The notes under the pieces were generated by a model. The model was not told the origin of the DNA. It worked only from the letters and a program-made list of their open reading frames with translations, and did no database searches. Shown here piece by piece: positions 52,466 to 59,989 of a stretch of DNA of 64,000 bases. Every line of letters begins with the position of its first letter. Position 1 is the first letter of the stretch. The stretch spans positions 1,054,001-1,118,000 of the forward strand of contig NZ_JAGTAS010000058.1 in the NCBI RefSeq assembly GCF_025685425.1. The letters are read 5' to 3'. The position numbers were made by a program, and so were the translations under genes. The stretch comes from Terriglobus albidus (GTDB lineage Bacteria > Acidobacteriota > Terriglobia > Terriglobales > Acidobacteriaceae).

Positions 52466-53025
52466 GTGCTCAACGCACACGATGGCAGAAGATCGCCCGC
52501 CGCATCCGCGTGCCGCTGGGATTTGTCTGCGCGGCGATCTTTCTATATGTGGCGAGGCCCAGCGTGATTACATTGCTGGCAAGTATTCCGGTAGTAGGCT
52601 GTGGGCTTTGGCTGCGTGGATATGCCGCGGGATACGTGAAGAAAAATGCTGAGCTGACGCAGACAGGGCCTTATGCACACACGAGGAATCCGCTGTACCT
52701 GGGATCAATTCTGATTGCAGTGGGATTCGCCGTGGCGGCGCGGAGCTGGCCTATGGCCGTGGTACTGGTGGCGATGTTTCTGGCGATTTATCTGCCGACA
52801 ATCCGGTCGGAAGAAGAGTATCTGCGCACACACTTTTCTGACTTCGATGCCTATGCAAAGCGCGTTCCGCGACTGTTGCCACGGTTGACGCCTGCGCGCA
52901 CGACGGCGACAAAGGGGAGCTTCTCGCGGGAGCTGTATCTGCGTCATCGCGAGTACAATGCACTTATGGGTGCGTCGGCGATTTATGCGGCCCTGGTAGC
53001 GCGGCTGCTGTTTTGGCCACGCTGA
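52462..53025 (+). CDS. Isoprenylcysteine carboxyl methyltransferase-like membrane protein (187 aa)
   Basis: Integral membrane methyltransferase of the ICMT/PEMT fold. Hydrophobic segments LGFVCAAIFLYVA, VITLLASIPVVGCGLWL and ILIAVGFAVAARSWPMAVVL are visible. The SAM-binding signature follows the ELTQTGPYAHTRNPLYLGSI pattern, with EEYLRTHFSDFDAYAKRVPR at the end. The substrate is unknown; lipid or isoprenoid methylation is typical. Coupled to the glycosyltransferase by ATGA overlap. Confidence 0.88.
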   Translation: MSAQRTRWQKIARRIRVPLGFVCAAIFLYVARPSVITLLASIPVVGCGLWLRGYAAGYVKKNAELTQTGPYAHTRNPLYLGSILIAVGFAVAARSWPMAVVLVAMFLAIYLPTIRSEEEYLRTHFSDFDAYAKRVPRLLPRLTPARTTATKGSFSRELYLRHREYNALMGASAIYAALVARLLFWPR

Positions 53026-53038
53026 TCTTCCTGAGAGA

Positions 53039-53854
53039 ATGGGCTGCAGTTTGCATTTGACCAGACGATTGACCAGACGATTTTTCGCCGTCGCCGCTAC
53101 TCTCGCGCTCTCCGTCGCCGGCAGCACACAACAGCCATCGCCCGCCGCCGCTCCCGCAATGGCCGCGCCACAGCCCGGTTATACCTTCGCCAGTCCGCAG
53201 ACTCTTACATTTACCGTTGACTGGCGTGTCTTTACCGCGGGCCAGGCGGTGTTTCGCCTGGAGAATGTCAACGGGCAGATGAAGGTCACGGCAACGGCAG
53301 ACACACTGGGGGCGGTGAACATGCTCTACCCCGTGTCGGATAAGTACCAGTCGAGCTTCGATGAGCGCACGGGATGCTCCGCGAGCTTCTCCAAGCAGAT
53401 TCAGGAAGGCCGCCGCAAGGTCAACACCGACCTGACCTTCAACTACGCGGCCGGCAAACAGATGCTCTTCGAGCGCAATCTGATCAAGGGCAATACCAAG
53501 CAACAGGACGCTCCGATACCGGCGTGTGTTACTGATTCCCTTTCGGCGATCTTCTATGCGGCGTCACAGCCGATCGTGGTGGGACAGAACATTACGCTGC
53601 TGCTGGCTGACTCCATGCGCGTGGTGCCGGTAACGATGAAGGCCGAAGCGAAGGAAGAGATCAAGACGCCGGCGGGAACGTTTCAAACGATCCGCGTGCA
53701 GCCGACGGCGGATGCGGGTATTGTGAAGAACCGCGGCAATATCTGGATCTGGTACACGGACGATGCGCGCCATCTGCCGGTACAGATACGCGCGCATCTG
53801 CCGCTGGTCTTCGGGACCATAACCTTCCATCTGCAGTCTGTCGAATCGAAGTAA
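53039..53854 (+). CDS. DUF3108 domain protein, exported (271 aa)
   Basis: An N-terminal signal with two Arg pairs (LTRRLTRRFFAVAATLALSV) suggests Sec or possibly Tat export. The DUF3108 domain begins LTFTVDWRVFTAGQAVFRLE, then DKYQSSFDERTGCSASFSKQ and ETFEIKT-like KEEIKTPAGTFQTIRVQPT. Its last strand WYTDDARHLPVQIRAHLPLVF is conserved in the family. Function is unknown; the family is periplasmic and often near cell-envelope genes. A 12-bp tandem duplication (53057-53080) creates the repeated LTRR. Last gene of the waaA operon. Confidence 0.85.
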   Translation: MGCSLHLTRRLTRRFFAVAATLALSVAGSTQQPSPAAAPAMAAPQPGYTFASPQTLTFTVDWRVFTAGQAVFRLENVNGQMKVTATADTLGAVNMLYPVSDKYQSSFDERTGCSASFSKQIQEGRRKVNTDLTFNYAAGKQMLFERNLIKGNTKQQDAPIPACVTDSLSAIFYAASQPIVVGQNITLLLADSMRVVPVTMKAEAKEEIKTPAGTFQTIRVQPTADAGIVKNRGNIWIWYTDDARHLPVQIRAHLPLVFGTITFHLQSVESK

Positions 53855-53862
53855 GCAGAGCG

Positions 53863-55437
53863 TTACGGCTGAAGCTTCTTCAACTGTGCGCGGGCATTGT
53901 CGTTGCCTGGATTCAGCTTGAGTGATTGTTGATAGTTGCTGATCGCGAGGTCTTTCTTACCTGCTTTCAGATAGGCCTCTCCGAGACTGTCAAAGGTGTT
54001 GGCATCTGCCGGATACAGCTCCGTGTTGCGCCGGAATACCTTGATGGCGTCATCCAATCTTTTCTCAGCCAGCAGATGGTAGCCGAAGCTGTTGAGAGCT
54101 GCGGAACTTTTGCTTTCGACGGGATCGGCGGTACGAGCACGTTCATAGGTGGCAAGGGCTGTTTCCATACCCAGCCGTGCTTCGATAAGAGGCAGCGTCT
54201 CCTGCAGGGGAACTTGCTTTGCCGTGTACTGCCAGTTCCGCACGCGGGCTATGGTTTCAACGATGTGCGGATAGATGAGATGGAAGGAGTCAGAGTTCCC
54301 CATCAGCGCTATTCCCCAGCCACTGTCGGCATCCATGAAAAGGTAGGATTCGAAACCATCATTGCCGCCGGTGTGGCGGAACTGCCCGGGATGACCGCGG
54401 TAGCCAACGCCAAAACCCAGCCCTACACCTCCAGTCGGATCCCCCGGCGCGTCGAGGCATTGTGGCGTTAACATCTCCTTCGTCATCGCCTGGGAAAGGA
54501 TGTGATTCGCCTTGCCTTGGCGCGAAAGCGAAAGCTCGATACCGAATCGTGCGAGGTCGGTCGGTGTGGTCCAGAGGCCGTCGGGCGCTAACTCCGGATA
54601 GATATGCCACTTACCCGGTACGGCATTGCCGTCGGAGCGTGTGGCTATGGCGGCGCGCGCCGCAAGCTCAGGAGGAAGCTGCTGCTCAAAGGTGCTGCTC
54701 TTCATGCCGGCAGGGAGAAGGACATGCCGTAGGATGAAGTCTTCAAATCGCTCGCCGGATGCGTCCTTAATGAGGAGACCCTCCACGGTGACGCCGCCGC
54801 CCGAGTAAATGCATTCTGTTCCCGGCGTCACAGTGACGCGGATGGGAGGATTGTTCGCGGGTGAGAGACCATCGAGTGTCTGCTGCATGGTTGGAACCGG
54901 AGTTCCCTGCTCATATCCCGCGAAGCCATGCACGTTCATGCCGGCGTTGTGACTCATGAGGCGCCGCAGGGTGACCTTCTCTTTTTCGGTGAACTGGTTC
55001 TCCGGCACCTTCCAGGTCTTCAGAGCGAGGTTGACGTCCTCATCCAGCTTGAGCCTGCCGTGCTCGACGAGCCAGAGGCCTCCTGCGGCGGTGACAGGTT
55101 TGCTGATGGATGCGGCCTGGAAGAGTGTGTCGGTCGTCACAGGCGAATTACTGCCAGGAGCTACAACGCCGAAGCCCTTTGCCCATTTGAGTTTGTTGTC
55201 TTCGACCACCGCGACGCTGAGACCCGGATCTTTATAGACCCGCATCAGGTCACCGAGGGTAAAGGTCAGTGCAGGCTTACCATCCGCCATGGGGACGGAG
55301 AGCACGACCGTGTCAAGCGTCAACAGGTCTGGAGCAGCAGAGGCCGGCGACTGAGCAGAGCTATCCTGCGGTGGAGTTAGGAGCGCGACAGCAAGCAAGG
55401 CGACCAGGCATTTCACGGGATATCTCCTCCCATGCAA
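53863..55437 (-). CDS. Serine hydrolase (beta-lactamase/esterase fold) with C-terminal TPRs, exported (524 aa)
   Basis: A signal peptide (CLVALLAVALLTPPQDSSAQ) is followed by a class C beta-lactamase-like domain (about 55-390). SxxK motif QAASISKPVTAAG holds the catalytic serine and lysine; the YSGGGVTVEG block provides the tyrosine, and FRHTGGNDGFESYLFM corresponds to the KTG-like box. A C-terminal segment has tetratricopeptide repeats (AALNSFGYHLLAEKRLDDAI; TFDSLGEAYLKAGKKDLAIS). Such proteins are D-amino acid or ester hydrolases in the periplasm, and resistance cannot be inferred. Stand-alone; convergent with the DUF3108 gene. Confidence 0.9.
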   Translation of the reverse strand: MHGRRYPVKCLVALLAVALLTPPQDSSAQSPASAAPDLLTLDTVVLSVPMADGKPALTFTLGDLMRVYKDPGLSVAVVEDNKLKWAKGFGVVAPGSNSPVTTDTLFQAASISKPVTAAGGLWLVEHGRLKLDEDVNLALKTWKVPENQFTEKEKVTLRRLMSHNAGMNVHGFAGYEQGTPVPTMQQTLDGLSPANNPPIRVTVTPGTECIYSGGGVTVEGLLIKDASGERFEDFILRHVLLPAGMKSSTFEQQLPPELAARAAIATRSDGNAVPGKWHIYPELAPDGLWTTPTDLARFGIELSLSRQGKANHILSQAMTKEMLTPQCLDAPGDPTGGVGLGFGVGYRGHPGQFRHTGGNDGFESYLFMDADSGWGIALMGNSDSFHLIYPHIVETIARVRNWQYTAKQVPLQETLPLIEARLGMETALATYERARTADPVESKSSAALNSFGYHLLAEKRLDDAIKVFRRNTELYPADANTFDSLGEAYLKAGKKDLAISNYQQSLKLNPGNDNARAQLKKLQP

Positions 55438-55639
55438 GATATCCGAAGACCTTCGTAGATATCAACGAAAAGATTCGTACAATCTCTGTATAAGCCGTGA
55501 AACGCTTCTAGCGAAACTCGAAGAGGGTGGGAGAAGCGGGCTTCAGCCAGTTTCAGCTTTGCTCTACCGCAGGCAGCTCGGCATACCGGAGGGGTGGAAG
55601 GCCAGAGCTACCTGCGAGCTACTGCTTCGTGGGCAGAAC
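55438..55639. other. Intergenic region without recognised features
   Basis: 202 bp between the serine hydrolase start and the SDR stop. No gene, strong hairpin or recognised repeat was seen. Confidence 0.5.
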
Positions 55640-56431
55640 TTATGCAGTGATGTTGTAACGTGCAGCCGGGTATTGTTTTGAGAGATTGGGAGCGAGAGCC
55701 TTACGAGCGTTGTCAGCCTTCTCCCAGTCGGCGACATCCGGCAGCGACGGGATGGTGACAAGCTCACCGAGCTCCAGGCCCTTGAGAGCGGCGTCGACGA
55801 GGTTCTCCGGTGTCATGACCATCTCGGCGGGAAGATTGTGGACCGGGTACTTCAGCCTGTCCCAGAAGGGCGTGTCGATGGCTCCTGGAAGCACAGCCTG
55901 AAGACGGATGCCCTTGTCCTTGAGCTCATTGGAGAGGGATTGTGTGAGAGCGAGCACGAAGGCCTTGGTGCCGCCGTAGACGCCATTGAGCAGATCGGGA
56001 GCAACGGCGACGATGGAGGCGATATTGATCAGGGTTCCGCTCTTGCGTCCCACGAAGCCGGGAAGAGCGGCCTGCGTCAGGCGGGTGAGCGCGGTCACGT
56101 TCAGGGTGATCATGTGCTCCATCTCGTCGGCGGGCGAGTCGAGCAGCTTGCTTGCGGCGCCCAGTCCGGCGTTGTTCACGAGAACGGTGATCTGCGGGTT
56201 GGTACGGAGAATCTCTTCCACGCGGGCGAGATCGCTCTTGTTTGCAAGGTCGGCGGCAATGGTCTCGACACTGCGGCCGGTCTCGTTGGTAACGCGCTCG
56301 GCATGCTGCTGTAGTTTGGCAGCGTCACGGGCGACAAGGATGAGGTCGTAGCCCTGTTTGGCGAGGCGGTCGGCGTAGACGGCTCCGATGCCTGTGGATG
56401 CTCCGGTGATGAGTGCTGTTCCCTTGCTCAT
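55640..56431 (-). CDS. Short-chain dehydrogenase/reductase (263 aa)
   Basis: Classical SDR, an NAD(P)-dependent oxidoreductase. Cofactor loop TALITGASTGIGAVYADRLA, DLILVARDAAKLQQHAERV, the NNAGLGA motif near residue 87, and the catalytic tyrosine and lysine in VYGGTKAFVLAL near residue 155. Length normal. Substrate unknown; similar proteins are annotated as oxidoreductases of the DltE/YqjQ kind. Its promoter region carries a near-certain TetR-type operator (56476-56491), but no tetR gene is adjacent. Confidence 0.92.
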   Translation of the reverse strand: MSKGTALITGASTGIGAVYADRLAKQGYDLILVARDAAKLQQHAERVTNETGRSVETIAADLANKSDLARVEEILRTNPQITVLVNNAGLGAASKLLDSPADEMEHMITLNVTALTRLTQAALPGFVGRKSGTLINIASIVAVAPDLLNGVYGGTKAFVLALTQSLSNELKDKGIRLQAVLPGAIDTPFWDRLKYPVHNLPAEMVMTPENLVDAALKGLELGELVTIPSLPDVADWEKADNARKALAPNLSKQYPAARYNITA

Positions 56432-56475
56432 GGGTGTTTCTCCTATCGCGATCGTTTCGATCTAAAGCAATAGAG

Positions 56476-56491
56476 TAGACCGGTCGGTCTA
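56476..56491. promoter_or_regulatory. TetR-type operator palindrome upstream of the SDR gene
   Basis: TAGACCGGTCGGTCTA is a perfect 7-bp inverted repeat with a GT centre, 45 nt before the SDR start codon. TAGACCG(N2)CGGTCTA is a known TetR-family operator pattern that often controls oxidoreductase genes. The regulator gene is not in this window. Confidence 0.75.
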
Positions 56492-56877
56492 GCGATTCAG
56501 AAAATTACCCTACATTGTTTTTCTTTGGCTTGTCATTTCGTAGTGGACCAACGGGAGCGGAGCAATCTGCTTCTCTCCCCACCATCAATCGCCAAAAAGG
56601 CCTTAAGCGCTGAAAGGCTCCGGGCTTTTCTTCCTCCCGATAGGAAGGCCCAAGGCTCAAGTCCGTCTCTTACAGAGCTCGTATGCCATAGGCTGAAGTC
56701 CACGGCTCCCACCCATCAGCTTCGCTCGATACACCCATATAAGCTGCGTGGATGTGGGCAGCAAGTGGCAACGACATTGCTTGGTTCGCGCGGAGCGCGA
56801 ATGCCCAGGGTCCCTGAGGAATACCACAACGAAGCAGGTTCGTCGCGACCCCGGGAACCTGGGGCACCGCTTTGGTG
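56492..56877. other. Non-coding region with repeat remnants
   Basis: Holds a GTCATTTCG, then GGAGCAATCTGCTT repeat (56535-56571), like that at 14657-14687, and copy 3 of the GTTCGCGCGGAGCGCGAATGCC repeat (56784-56868) ending GGAACCTGGGGCACC. A plus-strand frame from 56525 to 56950 is open but lacks family similarity and runs through the repeats. No gene is supported. Confidence 0.55.
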
Positions 56878-57285
56878 TTACTGCATGGGCTTTTCGCGGA
56901 TCAGCATCCAGAGCACCTTGAATTTGTCGCGCACGATCCCGAACTCGTAGGCGAAGAAGGTCTCGTTGCGCGGCATCAGGATTTCGCCGCCATCGGCGAG
57001 CGCTTTCCAGGATTTGTCGAAAACCTCGGCCTCGGGCATGGAGAGTGTGAGGTACGAGCTGCGGATGGGCTCGTAGTTCGGCGTGTCGCTGCCCATGATC
57101 TGCGTGTCGGCGATGGAGAGGTTCGCGTACAGGATCTGGTCACCGGCCCCAGGGGGGACGTTGCTCTGATCAGGCGACTGGTTGAAGGTCATCGACATAA
57201 TGATCTTTGCGCCGAGGTGCTGCTCGTAGTACTCGAAGGCTTGGCGACAGTTGCCGCCGAAGTTGAGATACGCATTCAGTTTCAT
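56878..57285 (-). CDS. VOC family protein, PhnB-like (135 aa)
   Basis: Small glyoxalase/bleomycin-resistance-fold protein: MKLNAYLNFGGNCRQAFEYY, then FNQSPDQSNVPPGAGDQILY and LSIADTQIMGSDTP, and YEFGIVRDKFKVLWMLI at the end. These are the features of the PhnB/3-demethylubiquinone-like subgroup. Metal and substrate are unknown. The start ATG overlaps the stop of the DUF899 gene (TGATG), so it is translationally coupled. Confidence 0.9.
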   Translation of the reverse strand: MKLNAYLNFGGNCRQAFEYYEQHLGAKIIMSMTFNQSPDQSNVPPGAGDQILYANLSIADTQIMGSDTPNYEPIRSSYLTLSMPEAEVFDKSWKALADGGEILMPRNETFFAYEFGIVRDKFKVLWMLIREKPMQ

Positions 57286-58028
57286 CAGAGTTGCTCTCCA
57301 TGGCAGCATGCGGCTGCCTTCGGTTTGGTTTCGTATTCGTCATGCCGCTTGAGAAAGCTCATCGTCCTGCTCTCATTGCGGCCAAGTGGAGCCCGGTCAA
57401 AGATCATCAGCGTGCCGATCCAGTCTTCGATACCGCGCGCGTAGCTGGAGAAGGTGTGATACACCGTTCCATCGGCATCGCGGAAGAAGGCGCTCATTCC
57501 GGGCAGCTCAGTCTCGCCGCTGTCGCGGCCCGGATGCTTTTCGTAGTTGTAGGTAATACCCTCGGCGATTTGCTGCTGTGTGAACGAGACATGGAAGTCA
57601 AAGTTGAAATCGCTGCCGAAAGACGACACCCAGGGGAACTTCCACTCCATTCGCTGCTTGTAGGCCTGGATCTCAGGCAGCGAAGCGCGGGAGACAGCGG
57701 TGAAGGTGACGTCGTGGTGGTTGAGGTGTGGCAGGGCGCCGTCGACGTGGTCGACCAGGAAGGAGCAGCCACGGCAACCTGCCTCCCAGCCTGGGCCGAG
57801 CATGAAGTGATAGACGATGAGCTGGCTGCGTCCATCGAATAGGCTGGCGAGCGTCCGCGGCCCCTGTTCCGTATCAAAGACGTACTCTTTTTCGACCCTG
57901 ACCCAGGGCAGCGCCAGACGCTCGCGGTTGATGGCGTCGCGAAGATGAGTGAGCTCTTTTTCGCGCTGGAGGAAGGCTTTTCGGGCTTGGAGCCAGGCTT
58001 CGGGGGAGACGACGGCATGATCCGGCAT
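57285..58028 (-). CDS. DUF899 family thioredoxin-like protein (247 aa)
   Basis: Member of the DUF899 family (thioredoxin-like fold): VSPEAWLQARKAFLQREKEL, LPWVRVEKEYVFDTEQGPRT, HFMLGPGWEAGCRGCSFLVD with a C-x2-C pair near residue 85, and FSSYARGIEDWIGTLMIFDR. A C-terminal CCHGE follows. The family is widespread and of unknown exact activity. First gene of a DUF899-VOC operon, divergent from a MarR regulator, with a shared operator between them. Confidence 0.92.
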   Translation of the reverse strand: MPDHAVVSPEAWLQARKAFLQREKELTHLRDAINRERLALPWVRVEKEYVFDTEQGPRTLASLFDGRSQLIVYHFMLGPGWEAGCRGCSFLVDHVDGALPHLNHHDVTFTAVSRASLPEIQAYKQRMEWKFPWVSSFGSDFNFDFHVSFTQQQIAEGITYNYEKHPGRDSGETELPGMSAFFRDADGTVYHTFSSYARGIEDWIGTLMIFDRAPLGRNESRTMSFLKRHDEYETKPKAAACCHGEQL

Positions 58029-58058
58029 GAGAGGAAGACTCTCCTTCTTGACTTCGAT

Positions 58059-58074
58059 ATGTTGATATCAACAT
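58059..58074. promoter_or_regulatory. MarR-type operator between DUF899 and marR genes
   Basis: ATGTTGATATCAACAT is a perfect 16-bp palindrome with the core TTGATATCAA, a typical MarR-family site. It ends one base before the regulator ATG and is 31 nt upstream of the DUF899 start, so it can control both. Confidence 0.85.
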
Positions 58075-58075
58075 A

Positions 58076-58534
58076 ATGTGGGCAGTGTCAACTTCGGCCC
58101 CATGCACGGTTCCTTTCGAAACGACGATTCACGTACGAGATACCTGTCTGTGCCTGCACGTTCAGCGGGCAGCGCGAGCCCTGGCGCGGCGCTTTGATGC
58201 AGTGCTGAAACCATCCGGTCTGACCAACGGACAGTTCTCGTTGCTGATGTCGTTGAATCGTCCGCAGCCGGCGCCAATGGCTTCGGTTGCGAATCTGCTG
58301 GCGATGGATCGGACGACATTGACGGCGGCGTTGAAGCCGCTGGAACGTCGGGGGTTACTGCGCAATGAGGCGAACCCGAGTGACCGGAGGTCACGCTTGC
58401 TGAGCCTGACGGAGAAGGGGCATGCGGCACTGCAGGCTGCGCTTCCCTTATGGACGCAGGCGCATGAAGAACTGGACAAAGCAGTCGGATCGGCGGCGGA
58501 TTTGCGGAGCGGACTAATGGCGCTTTCGCGGTGA
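58076..58534 (+). CDS. MarR-family transcriptional regulator (152 aa)
   Basis: Winged-helix repressor: CLCLHVQRAARALARRFDAV, LTNGQFSLLMSLNRP, MASVANLLAMDRTTLTAAL as recognition helix, LKPLERRGLLRNEANPSDRR as wing, and SLTEKGHAALQAALPLW. A small Cys cluster (DTCLCLHVQ) is seen, as in sensors of the family, but redox function is not shown. ATG 58076 is the only upstream start, very close to the operator. Divergent from DUF899-VOC, which it probably controls together with itself. Confidence 0.92.
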   Translation: MWAVSTSAPCTVPFETTIHVRDTCLCLHVQRAARALARRFDAVLKPSGLTNGQFSLLMSLNRPQPAPMASVANLLAMDRTTLTAALKPLERRGLLRNEANPSDRRSRLLSLTEKGHAALQAALPLWTQAHEELDKAVGSAADLRSGLMALSR

Positions 58535-58646
58535 ATGAAACCGGTATTTGACCGGCTGCCGAAAGCAGTCAAGACTCGGGAAAAATCCTTTGTTTTCCAA
58601 AGCGGTACTGGAACCTGCGACAGTTTGTAACTTTTTGACTGCTTGA

Positions 58647-58675
58647 TTGACGGGCCTGTACCTGCGCGCAATAAT
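58647..58675 (+). promoter_or_regulatory. Sigma70-type promoter of the TPR gene
   Basis: TTGACG (58647-58652), a 17-bp spacer and AATAAT (58670-58675) match the -35/-10 consensus in 5 of 6 bases each. The start codon at 58704 follows a GGGAGG ribosome-binding site. Confidence 0.75.
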
Positions 58676-58703
58676 CGCAGGCACCATATTGGGAGGTGCG
58701 CCC

Positions 58704-59606
58704 ATGCGCGTACACTCTGTTTCGTTTCTGATGATGCTGTGCCTCACCGCCCCATGCGCGGTAACGGCCCAGCTTGCTTCTAACCCAGACGGTCGGGTGG
58801 CCACCGATGTACGGATGCACGAGACGGAAGAGTGGCACCAAATCTCCCTGCATCTGCCCGACCCGAAGCTCGCTCCCCATGAAAAGCTGGAGGTTGCCGG
58901 CGATATTCTGCGCGCGCGCCGGTATCCCCTCGACGCCATGGACTACTATCGCTATGCGCTGGAACGCGGCGGCGACAAGGCGAGACTGACCAACAAGATC
59001 GGCCTGATCCAGTTGGAGATGAACGACAACCGTTCCGCACGCCAGAGCTTTGTACTGTCAACGAAGATCAACAAGAAGTATGCCGAGGCCTGGAATAACC
59101 TGGGCACGGTGGATTACCTGGAACAGCACTTCGGCAACTCGATCGGCGAGTATAAGAAGGCGATCAAGCTGGACAAGAAGTCCGCTGTCTTCCATGCCAA
59201 CCTGGCTGCGTCGTACTTCAGCCAGAAGGATATGGAGTCGGCACAGAAGGAGTTCCAGATCGCGCTGACGCTGGATCCGCAGATGTACGAACACCGCGCT
59301 TCCGGCGGCATTGCAACTCATGTGATCTCAGCCAACGATCGTGCCCGCTTCTGTTTTGAGCTGGCGCGTGTCTACGCCCGTAGCGGCGAAACCCAGACGA
59401 TGTACCGTTACCTGGCGAAGGCAGCAGAAGGCGGTATGGATGTGAGTAACGCCGTCAAAGACGATGCTGTGTTCCGCAAGTATCTGAAGGATCCGCAACT
59501 GGCGCTGTTGATTCGCGACACACGCGCCTTCCTGATGGCGATCGAGAGCCCGGCCTCGGTTCCGACTCCGGCATCCGCGATTCCACCACAGCCGCCGGCC
59601 CACTAG
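58704..59606 (+). CDS. Exported TPR protein (300 aa)
   Basis: A signal peptide (MRVHSVSFLMMLCLTAPCAVTAQ) is followed by tetratricopeptide repeats from about residue 60: YPLDAMDYYRYALERGGDKA, AEAWNNLGTVDYLEQHFGNS, AVFHANLAASYFSQKDMESA and RARFCFELARVYARSGETQT. A Pro-rich tail ends the protein. It is a probable periplasmic scaffold. The frame opens at 58647, but GGGAGG at 58691 and the signal peptide fix ATG 58704. Single gene; convergent with the DUF5522 gene. Confidence 0.88.
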   Translation: MRVHSVSFLMMLCLTAPCAVTAQLASNPDGRVATDVRMHETEEWHQISLHLPDPKLAPHEKLEVAGDILRARRYPLDAMDYYRYALERGGDKARLTNKIGLIQLEMNDNRSARQSFVLSTKINKKYAEAWNNLGTVDYLEQHFGNSIGEYKKAIKLDKKSAVFHANLAASYFSQKDMESAQKEFQIALTLDPQMYEHRASGGIATHVISANDRARFCFELARVYARSGETQTMYRYLAKAAEGGMDVSNAVKDDAVFRKYLKDPQLALLIRDTRAFLMAIESPASVPTPASAIPPQPPAH

Positions 59607-59609
59607 GCC

Positions 59610-59774
59610 CTAGTCTTCGTAATCAATCTCGCGATACGGGCAGTGCCTGCAGCCGTTGTTACAACAGTAGCCACGGCGCAGCAGGTACTGTGCCGTGAAG
59701 ACGAGATACTCGCCCTCGTAATAGAAGTCGCCGGGCTTCAGTTCCTCTGGCAGAGATGGTTGTGGCGTATCCAT
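59610..59774 (-). CDS. DUF5522-like small protein (54 aa)
   Basis: Tiny cysteine-containing protein: ELKPGDFYYEGEYLVFTAQY, then LLRRGYCCNNGCRHCPY with C-C and C-x2-C, ending with acidic residues. This is the pattern of the DUF5522 family. The frame opens at 59894, but the preceding part is repeat sequence. ATG 59774 gives the usual size (50-60 aa). Unknown function; a metal-binding or redox role is possible from the cysteines. Confidence 0.8.
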   Translation of the reverse strand: MDTPQPSLPEELKPGDFYYEGEYLVFTAQYLLRRGYCCNNGCRHCPYREIDYED

Positions 59775-59885
59775 TGCGCGGGCGATTATAGCGAGTTGAG
59801 GAAGGCGATGGACACTCCGTCGCCTTCGACAGTTAACGATCAAGATGCTCGAGAATCGGGGCAAGGAGATAGGGACGGAGAATAT

Positions 59886-59956
59886 CCCACCCATCGCCTA
59901 TCGGGGTCCCCGGCGAACTTGTTCGCTGGGGTGATTTGCGATGGATGCGGCAGCCA
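59886..59956. repeat. Composite hairpin repeat with inner module (copy 3, inverted)
   Basis: CCCACCCATCGC and GCGATGGATGCGGCAGCC outer stems enclose GGGGTCCCCGGCGAAC-TT-GTTCGCTGGGGTGA (59903-59934), the inverse of the module at 23517-23549 with one base fewer in the loop. Confidence 0.75.
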
Positions 59957-59989
59957 GTGCATTGGCTGTTTCGCCTTTATTGATACGTC

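Noticed and set aside
54783-55160. Antibiotic-resistance beta-lactamase
   Set aside because: Class C-like fold with SxxK is shared by esterases and D-amino acid peptidases, and the TPR fusion argues against a dedicated beta-lactamase.
56525-56950. 141-codon frame in the SDR-VOC gap
   Set aside because: Consists of two dispersed-repeat remnants and low-complexity sequence, and overlaps the VOC gene antisense.
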